Shown piece by piece: positions 62,287 through 64,000 of a stretch of DNA of 64,000 bases. The position numbers and the translations under genes are program-made. The stretch lies in NCBI RefSeq assembly GCF_964340395.1, contig NC_135549.1:9502342-9566341 (forward strand). The letters run 5' to 3'. The notes under the pieces were generated by a model. That model ran no database searches and was not told where the DNA came from. It saw only the letters and a list, made by a program, of their open reading frames with translations. Each line of letters starts with the position of its first letter. Within the stretch, counting starts at the first letter, position 1. This DNA comes from Glandiceps talaboti. Its lineage: Eukaryota; Hemichordata; Enteropneusta; Spengelidae.

Positions 62287-63469
62287 GTTTGCTGTTGTTG
62301 AGATAAAGGTGACTTACTCTAAGAATTCAGTTAGTTCTTTACTGCTACATGTAGACCAGGACCATGGATTTGTGTTGTAATTCAAAGTTGGTGCCATTAC
62401 GTGATATTTTCCTTTTCTGTGATCACATTTTTTGCTATCATCATGAGGTAAATTAAAACTGAAAACAAGAACACAGAAATAATTGGACTATTTGAAGTGA
62501 ATCATGAACAGTACAAACTATAATTCATATATATATAGAAAACACAGAAAGTTTATTTTCAAAAACTGTTTTGAATTTTACTAAAGGTTACAACCAAATA
62601 CCTTCTGAGGAAAATACAGCTACACATTTCACAATATTGAGAGATTATTGTCAAAAATAATTTAGAATCTTGTGATGTATTTGCACCAAATATGTTTTAT
62701 GGAAAATACAGCTACATTTCATAATATTGGCCATAACAAATTAAATATTGTCAAATTTATTCAGAACCTCTTCACAAATTACCTGTTGTAGAAAATACAG
62801 CTGTAAAACATATTGGACAATAAAAGGAAAGTTTGGAAAGTTTAATCATAAATTATCAAGTGTCTCTCCAAATGTTAGCAACAAATCCCTATTGTGGAAA
62901 ATACAGATACTAACTATCACAGTATCGGACAGTAAAGAAAGTTTTCAGTTGAAAATCATTTAAAATCTCTCAATGTGTACCTTCAAATTACGCTTTGATG
63001 AAAGCACAACTACTTAAAAGTCTTTGTAGTTTTGTAGGTTCTTCTTGTTATGTCATGCTATCAATAGTAAATGTCAACACTCCATCATCCTATTTGCTAT
63101 ATTTGTACTTCTATTTAGACTTCCACAAAAGCTGCATCACAACATTTTGACCACAATTTTAAGTATTTTGATTTCAACTTTGATGTTAATGTAATACACC
63201 TGGCTCAGTATCAAGCTGGGGTAGTCTCCACATACCTCAGAAGTTTCAGTTTTCCGATTACGAAACATTTGAGTGGATGCGGTCTATTTTTGGACACAGT
63301 TGGATAAAAATTTGAATTTTTTAAGATTTCCCCCCAGATTTTTGATATGCTGTATTAACTTACACATGTCCCACTTCATGGGCAATTGTAAATGCTGCAC
63401 TAAGGCCATTGTCTTCTATAATTGAACAGCTGCGATAGGGATCACACATCGTACCCAACTCTGCTAACC
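10489..63469 (-). CDS. ADAMTS9: ADAMTS9/20-like secreted metalloprotease with GON domain (5' partial, 29 exons)
   Basis: This entry spans the gene; its 29 coding exons are listed individually. The joined product is 1,521 residues from the catalytic domain to the stop. Approximate residues: end of reprolysin catalytic domain 1-80, disintegrin-like 83-175, TSR1 185-240, Cys-rich 241-345, spacer 346-465, TSR2-TSR15 470-1316, GON domain 1318-1521. Fifteen thrombospondin type 1 repeats plus a GON domain is the diagnostic architecture of ADAMTS9, ADAMTS20 and nematode GON-1. Single-copy invertebrate genes are usually co-orthologous to both vertebrate paralogues, so the symbol is a class label. All exon phases join correctly, with no frameshift or in-frame stop, so the gene looks functional. 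Known relatives cleave large proteoglycans such as versican in extracellular matrix. The 5' exons (signal peptide, prodomain, first part of the protease) lie outside the window. Confidence 0.96.
10585..11148 (-). other. Intron 28
   Basis: 564 bases. Its 3' end, next to exon 29, is a 45-bp tandem repeat listed separately. The remainder is AT-rich with nothing recognised. Confidence 0.85.
10591..10715. repeat. 45-bp tandem repeat abutting the exon 29 acceptor
   Basis: CCAATCAAATACAAAATACAC begins at 10,592, 10,637 and 10,682 in three copies. The first copy starts six bases inside the intron, so the polypyrimidine tract of the exon 29 acceptor is repeat-derived sequence. Confidence 0.93.
11149..11345 (-). 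CDS. ADAMTS9: ADAMTS9/20-like exon 28: GON domain
   Basis: The acceptor is CACCAAAG|TT and the donor AAAG|GTGAGT. It encodes the GON core [20 protein letters not shown] followed by [12 protein letters not shown], near-identical in pattern to the vertebrate PFATAGDCYSAAKCPQGRF segment. Two GON cysteines are present. The codon split with exon 27 reads in frame. Confidence 0.95.
11346..11873 (-). other. Intron 27
   Basis: 528 bases of AT-rich sequence. Nothing recognised beyond splice sites. Confidence 0.85.
11874..12010 (-). CDS. ADAMTS9: ADAMTS9/20-like exon 27: GON domain
   Basis: The acceptor is CATTGCAG|TC and the donor ATCA|GTAAGT. It encodes [15 protein letters not shown], then [19 protein letters not shown], matching the family's CPYNGSRRDDCQC and FQKIRIDL segments. 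It supplies three GON cysteines. Confidence 0.95.
12302..12488 (-). CDS. ADAMTS9: ADAMTS9/20-like exon 26: start of GON domain
   Basis: The acceptor is TTTAAG|GT, which completes a Cys codon begun in exon 25; the donor is AAAG|GTCAGT. It encodes [17 protein letters not shown], a [14 protein letters not shown] segment and ENFSEIYAK, aligning with the opening of the vertebrate GON domain. Two of the ten GON cysteines lie here. Confidence 0.95.
12489..13109 (-). other. Intron 25
   Basis: 621 bases of AT-rich sequence with no recognised element. Confidence 0.85.
13110..13251 (-). CDS. ADAMTS9: ADAMTS9/20-like exon 25: TSR15
   Basis: The acceptor is GTTGCAG|TGT. The exon begins at the first cysteine of the repeat, [16 protein letters not shown], and ends phase 1 at [21 protein letters not shown] fits the CxxS/TCG O-fucosylation motif. 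The last TSR joins directly to the GON domain, as in family members. Reading through the acceptor into the intron gives a longer spurious open frame. Confidence 0.95.
13252..14093 (-). other. Intron 24
   Basis: 842 bases. Bases 13,265-13,460 hold degenerate repeats built on GCAGTGTTTGCAACAC. The rest is unremarkable and T-rich. Confidence 0.8.
14094..14282 (-). CDS. ADAMTS9: ADAMTS9/20-like exon 24: TSR14
   Basis: Starts at Cys (TATCCAG|TGT), ends GAG|GTATGG, both phase 0. It encodes [16 protein letters not shown] and ends YWRTGAWSE, the tryptophan strand of the next repeat. At 63 codons it is one of the longer TSR exons, matching an insertion also found in the corresponding vertebrate repeat. 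Confidence 0.95.
14283..14817 (-). other. Intron 23
   Basis: 535 bases. It includes a 19-base poly-C run at 14,737-14,755, a likely length-variable site and assembly risk. No other element. Confidence 0.85.
14818..14994 (-). CDS. ADAMTS9: ADAMTS9/20-like exon 23: TSR13
   Basis: Starts at Cys (TTTTACAG|TGT), donor CAG|GTAAGG, phase 0 at both ends. It encodes [16 protein letters not shown] and ends [10 protein letters not shown], the start of TSR14. O-fucosylation motif intact. Confidence 0.95.
14995..15441 (-). other. Intron 22
   Basis: 447 bases, AT-rich, no recognised element. Confidence 0.85.
15442..15615 (-). CDS. ADAMTS9: ADAMTS9/20-like exon 22: TSR12
   Basis: Starts at Cys (TTTGTAG|TGC), donor CAG|GTAAGT, phase 0. 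It encodes [16 protein letters not shown] and ends [10 protein letters not shown]. The repeat body is rich in Lys and Arg (LKKNNR, RKKPP), giving a basic face compatible with glycosaminoglycan contact; that role is inferred. Confidence 0.95.
15616..18356 (-). other. Intron 21
   Basis: 2,741 bases, the second largest intron in the window. It contains an ATC/ATT microsatellite at 16,201-16,268 and otherwise AT-rich sequence without recognised genes. Confidence 0.8.
16201..16268. repeat. (ATC)n/(ATT)n microsatellite
   Basis: Ten or so ATC triplets followed by ATT triplets. The poly-Ser/Leu frame across it is an artefact. Confidence 0.95.
18357..18521 (-). CDS. ADAMTS9: ADAMTS9/20-like exon 21: TSR11
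   Basis: Starts at Cys (GTTATAG|TGC), donor GAG|GTGGGT, phase 0. It encodes [16 protein letters not shown] and ends [11 protein letters not shown], aligning with the human repeat that has CPKWKAGAWSQ. It follows TSR10 directly in protein order although 31.3 kb of DNA separates them. Confidence 0.95.
19442..19530. repeat. (GA)n microsatellite
   Basis: GAAGG then a GA dinucleotide run with occasional AA. Ser-Leu open frames on the minus strand are artefacts. Confidence 0.95.
24037..24440. repeat. Foldback element of about 0.4 kb
   Basis: GGAACCTGTTACAAACAGG and GGATTAATGATAACTCTTGGC in the left arm recur as imperfect reverse complements in the right arm (CCTGTTTGTAACAGGTTCC). The match extends inward through GAGAC-AGTACTA and TGATAAGAACA to a centre near 24,240 and outward to about 24,037 and 24,440. 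Each arm is about 190 bases. It resembles a palindromic MITE; no coding frame. Confidence 0.75.
24690..24900 (-). repeat. SINE-like element with tRNA-type B box
   Basis: The minus strand carries GGGTTCGATTCC at 24,850-24,839, a good Pol III B box. Nearby, GGAGGAAACTGGATTACC-GGGGAAAACC is close to a conserved block seen in many invertebrate and fish interspersed repeats. A clear A box was not found, so this is probably a decayed copy. Confidence 0.5.
28302..28413 (+). CDS. Uncertain plus-strand exon candidate
   Basis: An ATG at 28,302 opens a frame that ends at CTGG|GTAAGT, a strong donor, after 37 codons and one base. The peptide begins [17 protein letters not shown] and continues [15 protein letters not shown]. 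The frame is also open upstream of the ATG to about 28,239. No family is recognised. It could be the first exon of a nested plus-strand gene, or chance. Confidence 0.2.
30660..30960. repeat. Three decayed tandem copies, about 90-115 bp
   Basis: AAATACCAAATA, then CTTTGCATAATTGTA-CAGGA-ATGACATCAC, recurs three times starting near 30,664, 30,754 and 30,869. ATCACTGCTGAGCACAGGAA appears twice. Confidence 0.7.
33930..34075. repeat. Tandem repeat, about 60-70 bp, three copies
   Basis: CAGTTGGTGAGATATGACC, then TAATGAAACTTTTGAATACT, occurs twice, and a third partial copy begins near 34,047. Confidence 0.75.
34093..34173 (+). repeat. Dispersed repeat, copy 1
   Basis: GGACTTCAGCCATTCAG through CAGCAAGCTGGTCACACTAA to ACTCTACACAT matches 36,330-36,416 in the same orientation with few changes. 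Confidence 0.85.
35991..36072 (+). repeat. Dispersed repeat, copy 1 of an 80-base segment
   Basis: AATCAATGAATTTAACCATA through CATATTATTAACCTTTGAAC is repeated almost exactly at 36,461-36,540, 470 bases downstream. Confidence 0.9.
36160..36418 (+). repeat. SINE-like element with tRNA-type B box
   Basis: TTTAGCTTGGTTGACTGG resembles a degenerate A box. GTGGTTCAAATCTTGC at about 36,310 resembles a B box. The 3' part is the dispersed repeat also found at 34,093. It is followed directly by a poly-G run. Confidence 0.45.
36424..36449 (+). repeat. Poly-G run, 26 bases
   Basis: Uninterrupted G. Length is likely to vary and to be unreliable in assembly; G-quadruplex-prone. Confidence 0.9.
36461..36540 (+). 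repeat. Dispersed repeat, copy 2 of the 80-base segment
   Basis: Direct copy of 35,991-36,072 with an expanded TA run. Confidence 0.9.
37176..37385. repeat. Degenerate tandem repeat, about 65 bp
   Basis: TATCACTTATTGCTAACTTGC recurs as CACTTATTGCTTAAACTTGC and CACTTATTACAAACTTGC, with CAGCTCTTTCCTG between copies. The open frame across it looks membrane-like but is repeat-driven. Confidence 0.75.
37885..37904 (+). repeat. Poly-G run, 20 bases
   Basis: Uninterrupted G within otherwise ordinary AT-rich intron sequence. Confidence 0.9.
42560..44740 (+). repeat. 2.2-kb G-rich tandem array, unit about 58-62 bp
   Basis: The unit runs GGGGCATTATTTAGAAATTA, GAAGGGGGACCCATTTACCC, then ATTACTTCAAATTCA before the next G run. 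More than thirty degenerate units follow in one orientation. Higher-order structure is visible: a block starting at 43,174 recurs 351 bases later at 43,525, and a block of about 112 bases recurs near 44,271, 44,382 and 44,495. Every unit contributes a G tract on the plus strand. No coding evidence. Confidence 0.95.
45800..45945. repeat. Short degenerate tandem repeat
   Basis: ACTATTATGGGCTATC / GGGTTATCTGAGGAGAC blocks recur about six times at roughly 22-base multiples. Confidence 0.7.
48084..48186. promoter_or_regulatory. Three perfect CArG boxes
   Basis: CCATATATGG, an exact match to the serum response factor site CC(A/T)6GG, occurs at 48,084-48,093, 48,130-48,139 and 48,177-48,186. They sit in a three-copy repeat of 46-47 bases that also carries TATCACATGAT with a CANNTG core. 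They lie 1.7 kb inside intron 20 from exon 20. Whether they bind SRF/MEF2-type MADS proteins or are merely a minisatellite cannot be told from sequence. Confidence 0.45.
48415..48548 (+). CDS. Candidate 3'-terminal exon of a nested plus-strand gene
   Basis: A long T tract and CATTGCAG acceptor end at 48,414. From base 48,416 a frame runs 31 codons to TAG at 48,509-48,511, with a peptide [15 protein letters not shown] then [22 protein letters not shown] follows at 48,543-48,548 and a GGTGG / GTGGGTG GU-rich stretch comes just downstream. Acceptor, short coding end, poly(A) signal and downstream element are in the right order and spacing. I do not recognise the peptide. Upstream exons were not identified; a possible first exon is at 28,302, but its phase joins to a different frame. 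Confidence 0.35.
48551..48566 (-). promoter_or_regulatory. CTCF-like motif
   Basis: The minus strand reads TACCACCAGAGGGAGC, close to the CCACCAG-GGG-GC core bound by bilaterian CTCF. It is a single site next to the candidate terminal exon. Sequence alone does not show occupancy. Confidence 0.3.
49853..50029 (-). CDS. ADAMTS9: ADAMTS9/20-like exon 20: TSR10
   Basis: Starts at Cys (CTGACAG|TGT), donor CCG|GTAGGA, phase 0. It encodes [16 protein letters not shown] and ends [10 protein letters not shown]. It is the last exon before the 31.3-kb intron. Confidence 0.95.
50030..50481 (-). other. Intron 19
   Basis: 452 bases, AT-rich, with GAAA/GGAA repeats near 50,453-50,473. Confidence 0.85.
50482..50640 (-). 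CDS. ADAMTS9: ADAMTS9/20-like exon 19: TSR9
   Basis: Starts at Cys (CTTCACAG|TGT), donor GTG|GTAGGT, phase 0. It encodes [16 protein letters not shown] and ends [11 protein letters not shown], matching the human CPQWAYGNWGE junction. At 53 codons it is the shortest full TSR exon, with an acidic body ([10 protein letters not shown]). Confidence 0.95.
50641..51159 (-). other. Intron 18
   Basis: 519 bases, no recognised element. Confidence 0.85.
51160..51378 (-). CDS. ADAMTS9: ADAMTS9/20-like exon 18: TSR8 plus linker
   Basis: Starts at Cys (TACTTAG|TGT), donor CCT|GTAAGT, phase 0. It encodes [16 protein letters not shown], then after the last cysteine a linker of about 15 residues ([16 protein letters not shown]) before [10 protein letters not shown] longer linker sits at the same place in human ADAMTS9. 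Confidence 0.95.
51379..51851 (-). other. Intron 17
   Basis: 473 bases, no recognised element. Confidence 0.85.
51852..52019 (-). CDS. ADAMTS9: ADAMTS9/20-like exon 17: TSR7
   Basis: Starts at Cys (TTTGTAG|TGT), donor GAA|GTGAGT, phase 0. It encodes [18 protein letters not shown] and ends [11 protein letters not shown], close to the human repeat with RMRYVSCRDENG. Confidence 0.95.
52020..52405 (-). other. Intron 16
   Basis: 386 bases, no recognised element. Confidence 0.85.
52406..52660 (-). CDS. ADAMTS9: ADAMTS9/20-like exon 16: TSR6 plus Thr-rich linker
   Basis: Starts at Cys (ATTTCAG|TGT), donor CCT|GTGAGT, phase 0. It encodes [16 protein letters not shown]. After the final repeat cysteine comes a linker with nine consecutive threonines (eight ACC codons and one ACT), then VAPTAAA, before NWRTGDWTP. 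The human protein has a Pro-rich linker at the same position. The Thr run is a likely mucin-type O-glycosylation site and an in-frame microsatellite. Confidence 0.95.
52661..53084 (-). other. Intron 15
   Basis: 424 bases. It contains an exon-15-like relic at 52,968-53,002, listed separately. Confidence 0.85.
52968..53002 (-). pseudogene. Relic duplicate of the 3' end of exon 15
   Basis: TGGTCTCCATACCCTATG and the next 17 bases match the first 35 bases of exon 15 at 53,085 with about seven differences. The adjoining donor sequence CTTAC is retained. The copy lies 117 bases beyond the real exon end and its frame reads ESIGYGDQ rather than EHSVWGP. It looks like a decayed local duplication. Confidence 0.65.
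53085..53249 (-). CDS. ADAMTS9: ADAMTS9/20-like exon 15: TSR5
   Basis: Starts at Cys (TTCATAG|TGC), donor CCA|GTAAGT, phase 0. It encodes [16 protein letters not shown] and ends [11 protein letters not shown]. It aligns with the human repeat starting CLVTCGKGHKHRQVWC. Confidence 0.95.
53521..53685 (-). CDS. ADAMTS9: ADAMTS9/20-like exon 14: TSR4
   Basis: Starts at Cys (CTTCCAG|TGT), donor GCG|GTATGT, phase 0. It encodes [16 protein letters not shown] and ends [11 protein letters not shown]. The Asp/His-rich body ([14 protein letters not shown]) is unusual but cysteines and the O-fucose motif are intact. Confidence 0.95.
53686..54168 (-). other. Intron 13
   Basis: 483 bases with a TTGTG pentanucleotide microsatellite in the 3' half, listed separately. 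Confidence 0.85.
53776..53903. repeat. (GTTGT)n pentanucleotide microsatellite
   Basis: More than 20 units of GTTGT with a few GTTGC or ACTGC variants. Its transcript strand is (ACAAC)n. Open frames across it are artefacts. Confidence 0.96.
54169..54370 (-). CDS. ADAMTS9: ADAMTS9/20-like exon 13: TSR3
   Basis: The acceptor is CACCTCCAG|G, completing an Arg codon from exon 12; the donor is GAG|GTAAGT. It encodes [20 protein letters not shown] and ends [15 protein letters not shown] lacks the Ser/Thr of the O-fucosylation motif, as does human CSAQCG. From this donor onward each TSR exon is phase 0. Confidence 0.95.
54371..54898 (-). other. Intron 12
   Basis: 528 bases, AT-rich, no recognised element. 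Confidence 0.85.
54899..55025 (-). CDS. ADAMTS9: ADAMTS9/20-like exon 12: second half of TSR2
   Basis: The acceptor is TTTTGTAG|GT, completing a Gly codon; the donor is TTCAG|GTTAGT. It encodes [17 protein letters not shown], then YCNEMTKP and RCNTKCSF, supplying the distal TSR2 cysteines. Confidence 0.93.
55026..55450 (-). other. Intron 11, nearly filled by a GGTGT-type repeat
   Basis: Degenerate GGTGT / GTGAGGT repeats occupy about 55,065-55,420 of this 425-base intron. In transcript orientation the repeat is ACACC / CACCTCA-rich. His-Thr-Pro-rich open frames on the minus strand are artefacts. Confidence 0.9.
55451..55577 (-). CDS. ADAMTS9: ADAMTS9/20-like exon 11: end of spacer and start of TSR2
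   Basis: The acceptor is GATTGTAG|GTT, the donor AATG|GTAAGA. It encodes [20 protein letters not shown], the last spacer strand, and [15 protein letters not shown], the start of TSR2. CSALCN lacks the O-fucose Ser/Thr, as human CSKPCQ does. NYT is a possible N-glycosylation sequon. Confidence 0.95.
55578..56141 (-). other. Intron 10
   Basis: 564 bases. It includes a five-copy 19-bp tandem repeat at 55,972-56,067. Confidence 0.85.
55972..56067. repeat. 19-bp tandem repeat, five copies
   Basis: ACTGATGAGGGATCTGGTG repeats five times head to tail, nearly perfectly, 75 bases inside the intron from exon 10. Confidence 0.97.
56142..56308 (-). CDS. ADAMTS9: ADAMTS9/20-like exon 10: spacer
   Basis: The acceptor is ATTTTCAG|CT, the donor CTTCAG|GTATGT. 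It encodes [20 protein letters not shown] and [14 protein letters not shown], matching the spacer strands FLLNGNFVVTMAKREI and VEYSGSETAVERIN of human ADAMTS9. NCS is a possible N-glycosylation sequon. Confidence 0.95.
56309..56660 (-). other. Intron 9
   Basis: 352 bases, AT-rich, no recognised element. Confidence 0.85.
56661..56756 (-). CDS. ADAMTS9: ADAMTS9/20-like exon 9: spacer start
   Basis: The acceptor is TTGTACAG|GT, the donor TTTAG|GTAAGT. It encodes [20 protein letters not shown], almost identical to the human spacer start [20 protein letters not shown], the most diagnostic short stretch in the gene. Confidence 0.97.
56757..57548 (-). other. Intron 8
   Basis: 792 bases, AT-rich, no recognised element. 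Confidence 0.85.
57549..57666 (-). CDS. ADAMTS9: ADAMTS9/20-like exon 8: Cys-rich domain end
   Basis: The acceptor is TTTATAG|AAA, the donor TATG|GTAAGT. It encodes [20 protein letters not shown] followed by GDNSAC, the conserved [20 protein letters not shown] signature that closes the ADAMTS Cys-rich domain. Confidence 0.97.
57863..57999 (-). CDS. ADAMTS9: ADAMTS9/20-like exon 7: Cys-rich domain
   Basis: The acceptor is GTTGCAG|TT, the donor TGTAGG|GTAAGT. It encodes [20 protein letters not shown] and [20 protein letters not shown], aligning with [20 protein letters not shown] and [11 protein letters not shown] of human ADAMTS9. Confidence 0.97.
58129..58246 (-). CDS. ADAMTS9: ADAMTS9/20-like exon 6: Cys-rich domain start
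   Basis: The acceptor is TTTTCAG|TCC, the donor GGAA|GTAAGT. It encodes [20 protein letters not shown] and [10 protein letters not shown], matching the human RDFRDEQCAHFDGKHFN and VRWVPKYSG. Confidence 0.97.
58247..58600 (-). other. Intron 5
   Basis: 354 bases, no recognised element. Confidence 0.85.
58601..58810 (-). CDS. ADAMTS9: ADAMTS9/20-like exon 5: TSR1
   Basis: The acceptor is TATTTTAG|TGG, the donor AAAG|GTAGGA; phase 0, 70 codons. It encodes [12 protein letters not shown], closing the disintegrin-like module, then [23 protein letters not shown] is a C-mannosylation motif and CSRTCNGG an O-fucosylation motif, both known to matter for ADAMTS secretion. The repeat ends [16 protein letters not shown]. 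Confidence 0.97.
59066..59164 (-). CDS. ADAMTS9: ADAMTS9/20-like exon 4: disintegrin-like module
   Basis: The acceptor is TATTGCAG|AGG, the donor AAG|GTGTGT; phase 0, 33 codons. It encodes [20 protein letters not shown] and WADGTSCG, the conserved CRRLWC...GCRTQHTPWADGT region. Confidence 0.97.
59165..60270 (-). other. Intron 3
   Basis: 1,106 bases, AT-rich. Short open frames only; nothing recognised. Confidence 0.8.
60271..60415 (-). CDS. ADAMTS9: ADAMTS9/20-like exon 3: protease end and disintegrin-like start
   Basis: The acceptor is TCCAACAG|TC, completing an Asp codon; the donor is ATG|GTGAGT. It encodes [11 protein letters not shown], a short linker, and [19 protein letters not shown], aligning with human DTGYGECLLNEP and [22 protein letters not shown] is a possible N-glycosylation sequon. 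Confidence 0.97.
60852..61215. repeat. Array of about four 90-bp units with covarying dyads
   Basis: Three units carry an inverted repeat around a 23-24 base loop containing AGAAGATGA or AGGAGATCA: TTCCTGG at 60,948 with CCAGGAA at 60,979; TTCCGG at 61,037 with CCGGAA at 61,066; TTCCCAG at 61,130 with CTGGGAA at 61,161. The central bases differ between units but stay complementary. A second dyad, TTCCTG / CAGGAA, lies at 60,908 and 60,934. A fourth unit near 60,858 has lost pairing. Opposed open frames here reflect the palindromy. Confidence 0.7.
62251..62286. repeat. (GTT)n microsatellite
   Basis: About twelve GTT triplets just downstream of the exon 2 donor. Confidence 0.95.
62318..62458 (-). 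CDS. ADAMTS9: ADAMTS9/20-like exon 2: catalytic domain, zinc motif end and Met-turn
   Basis: The acceptor is GTTTTCAG|TT, completing the Val codon after HEVGH; the donor is TTAGA|GTAAGT. It encodes [11 protein letters not shown] with the third zinc histidine (PHDD) and [20 protein letters not shown] with the Met-turn methionine. It matches FNMPHDD and VMAPTLNFYTNPWMWSKCS of human ADAMTS9. Confidence 0.97.
62459..63363 (-). other. Intron 1 of the window
   Basis: 905 bases. It contains several GGAAAATACAGCTACA-like repeats between 62,600 and 62,920. No gene recognised. Confidence 0.8.
63364..63469 (-). CDS. ADAMTS9: ADAMTS9/20-like exon 1 of the window: catalytic domain with HExxH
   Basis: The acceptor is TTCAACAG|GG, the donor CATGT|GTAAGT. 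It encodes [20 protein letters not shown] and [15 protein letters not shown]: the catalytic glutamate and first two zinc histidines are present, so the enzyme should be active. It begins mid-codon, so at least one further 5' exon lies beyond the window. Confidence 0.97.
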
Positions 63470-64000
63470 CTGTTGAAAAAACAAGTTCAGTTTATCTTGA
63501 TTGGAGCGGCCAACTTCAATGACAACACACTTGTATGTTAAGAAAATATTCCTGGCAATTGTTAGTATCATTTGCTAAGTGATCAGTCTGTTCACTTTAA
63601 CAGCAGTAAGTCAATACTCACTCTCTTCATTTTCCTTATTTTGTTGAATAAAACTTCTGAGAAAACATTTTTTTAAAACTTGAATGAGTCACTGATCTCA
63701 AATTATGAGGTATATTTTTTTAGAGCAAGGACAACATTCTTCTGTTCATTGTTTTGATCCTAATTGTCTGCAGGTTAAAGATATTACCAAGTACTTTTTT
63801 GAAATAAAAATGTTGTTACCGTGGCAATGTAAGGTTTAGTACTCACAGTAGCATGGTTCGAGAAACATGTAAAGCTTGGTAAAACCTTGCTTTAGGCTAC
63901 CTTCCCTTTCTTTCCCCTTTTATCGGCAAATTTACTGCCTTGAAAGATGTGTCCTTTCAGTGATTGTTGTATATATCTATTCAACTGTAAGTAGCAATCC
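63470..64000 (-). other. Upstream intron (partial)
   Basis: 531 bases with no sequence matching the preceding catalytic exon, which should end in a CRA-DKCDTLG-like segment. That exon must lie beyond the window edge. Confidence 0.75.

Larger units (their letters stand above)
60416..62317 (-). other. Intron 2
   Basis: 1,902 bases. It holds the dyad-repeat array at 60,852-61,215 and a GTT microsatellite at 62,251-62,286. No nested gene recognised. Confidence 0.8.

Noticed and set aside
63606-63645. Small AG...GTGAGT segment upstream of exon 1 on the minus strand
   Set aside because: Its translation does not match the expected preceding catalytic exon, and the phase does not fit the split glycine codon.

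Overview
The window is animal (metazoan) nuclear DNA. It is AT-rich and has many spliced exons with GT-AG introns of roughly 0.1-2.7 kb, abundant (ATGT)n/(GT)n microsatellites, many minisatellites, SINE-like and foldback repeats, and poly-G runs. I cannot name the species. The gene structure and repeat style suggest a marine invertebrate bilaterian (non-vertebrate deuterostome or lophotrochozoan); that is inference. There is no prokaryotic operon, CRISPR array or recognisable rRNA or tRNA gene.

One gene is clear. On the minus strand, 29 coding exons between 63,469 and 10,489 encode the C-terminal 1,521 residues of a secreted ADAMTS metalloprotease of the ADAMTS9/ADAMTS20/GON-1 class. Every exon junction keeps the reading frame. 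In order the product shows: the end of the reprolysin catalytic domain (zinc motif HEVGH..N..HD split by an intron, then Met-turn VMAPTL), a disintegrin-like module, TSR1, a Cys-rich domain, a spacer, TSR2 to TSR15 with a Thr-rich linker between TSR6 and TSR7, and a C-terminal GON domain with ten cysteines. Signal peptide, propeptide and the first part of the protease lie beyond base 64,000.

Layout, left to right. 1-7 kb: no convincing gene; foldback repeats, microsatellites and a 69-bp minisatellite. 7-10.5 kb: probable 3' untranslated or intergenic DNA with an 81-bp minisatellite and two uncertain minus-strand coding-like segments. 10.5-18.5 kb: exons 29-21 (GON domain, TSR15 to TSR11). 18.5-49.85 kb: one 31.3-kb intron, far larger than any other intron here, with interspersed repeats, a 0.4-kb foldback element, a 2.2-kb G-rich tandem array, three CArG boxes, a CTCF-like motif and a candidate plus-strand 3'-terminal exon that hints at a nested gene. 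49.85-63.5 kb: exons 20-1, compactly spaced. The intron at 60.4-62.3 kb holds a curious array of dyads whose arms covary.

Known members of the family (C. elegans GON-1, vertebrate ADAMTS9/20) are extracellular proteases that remodel proteoglycan matrix during cell migration. The domain order here supports the same general role. Nothing in the window shows regulation of the gene directly, because its promoter lies outside.
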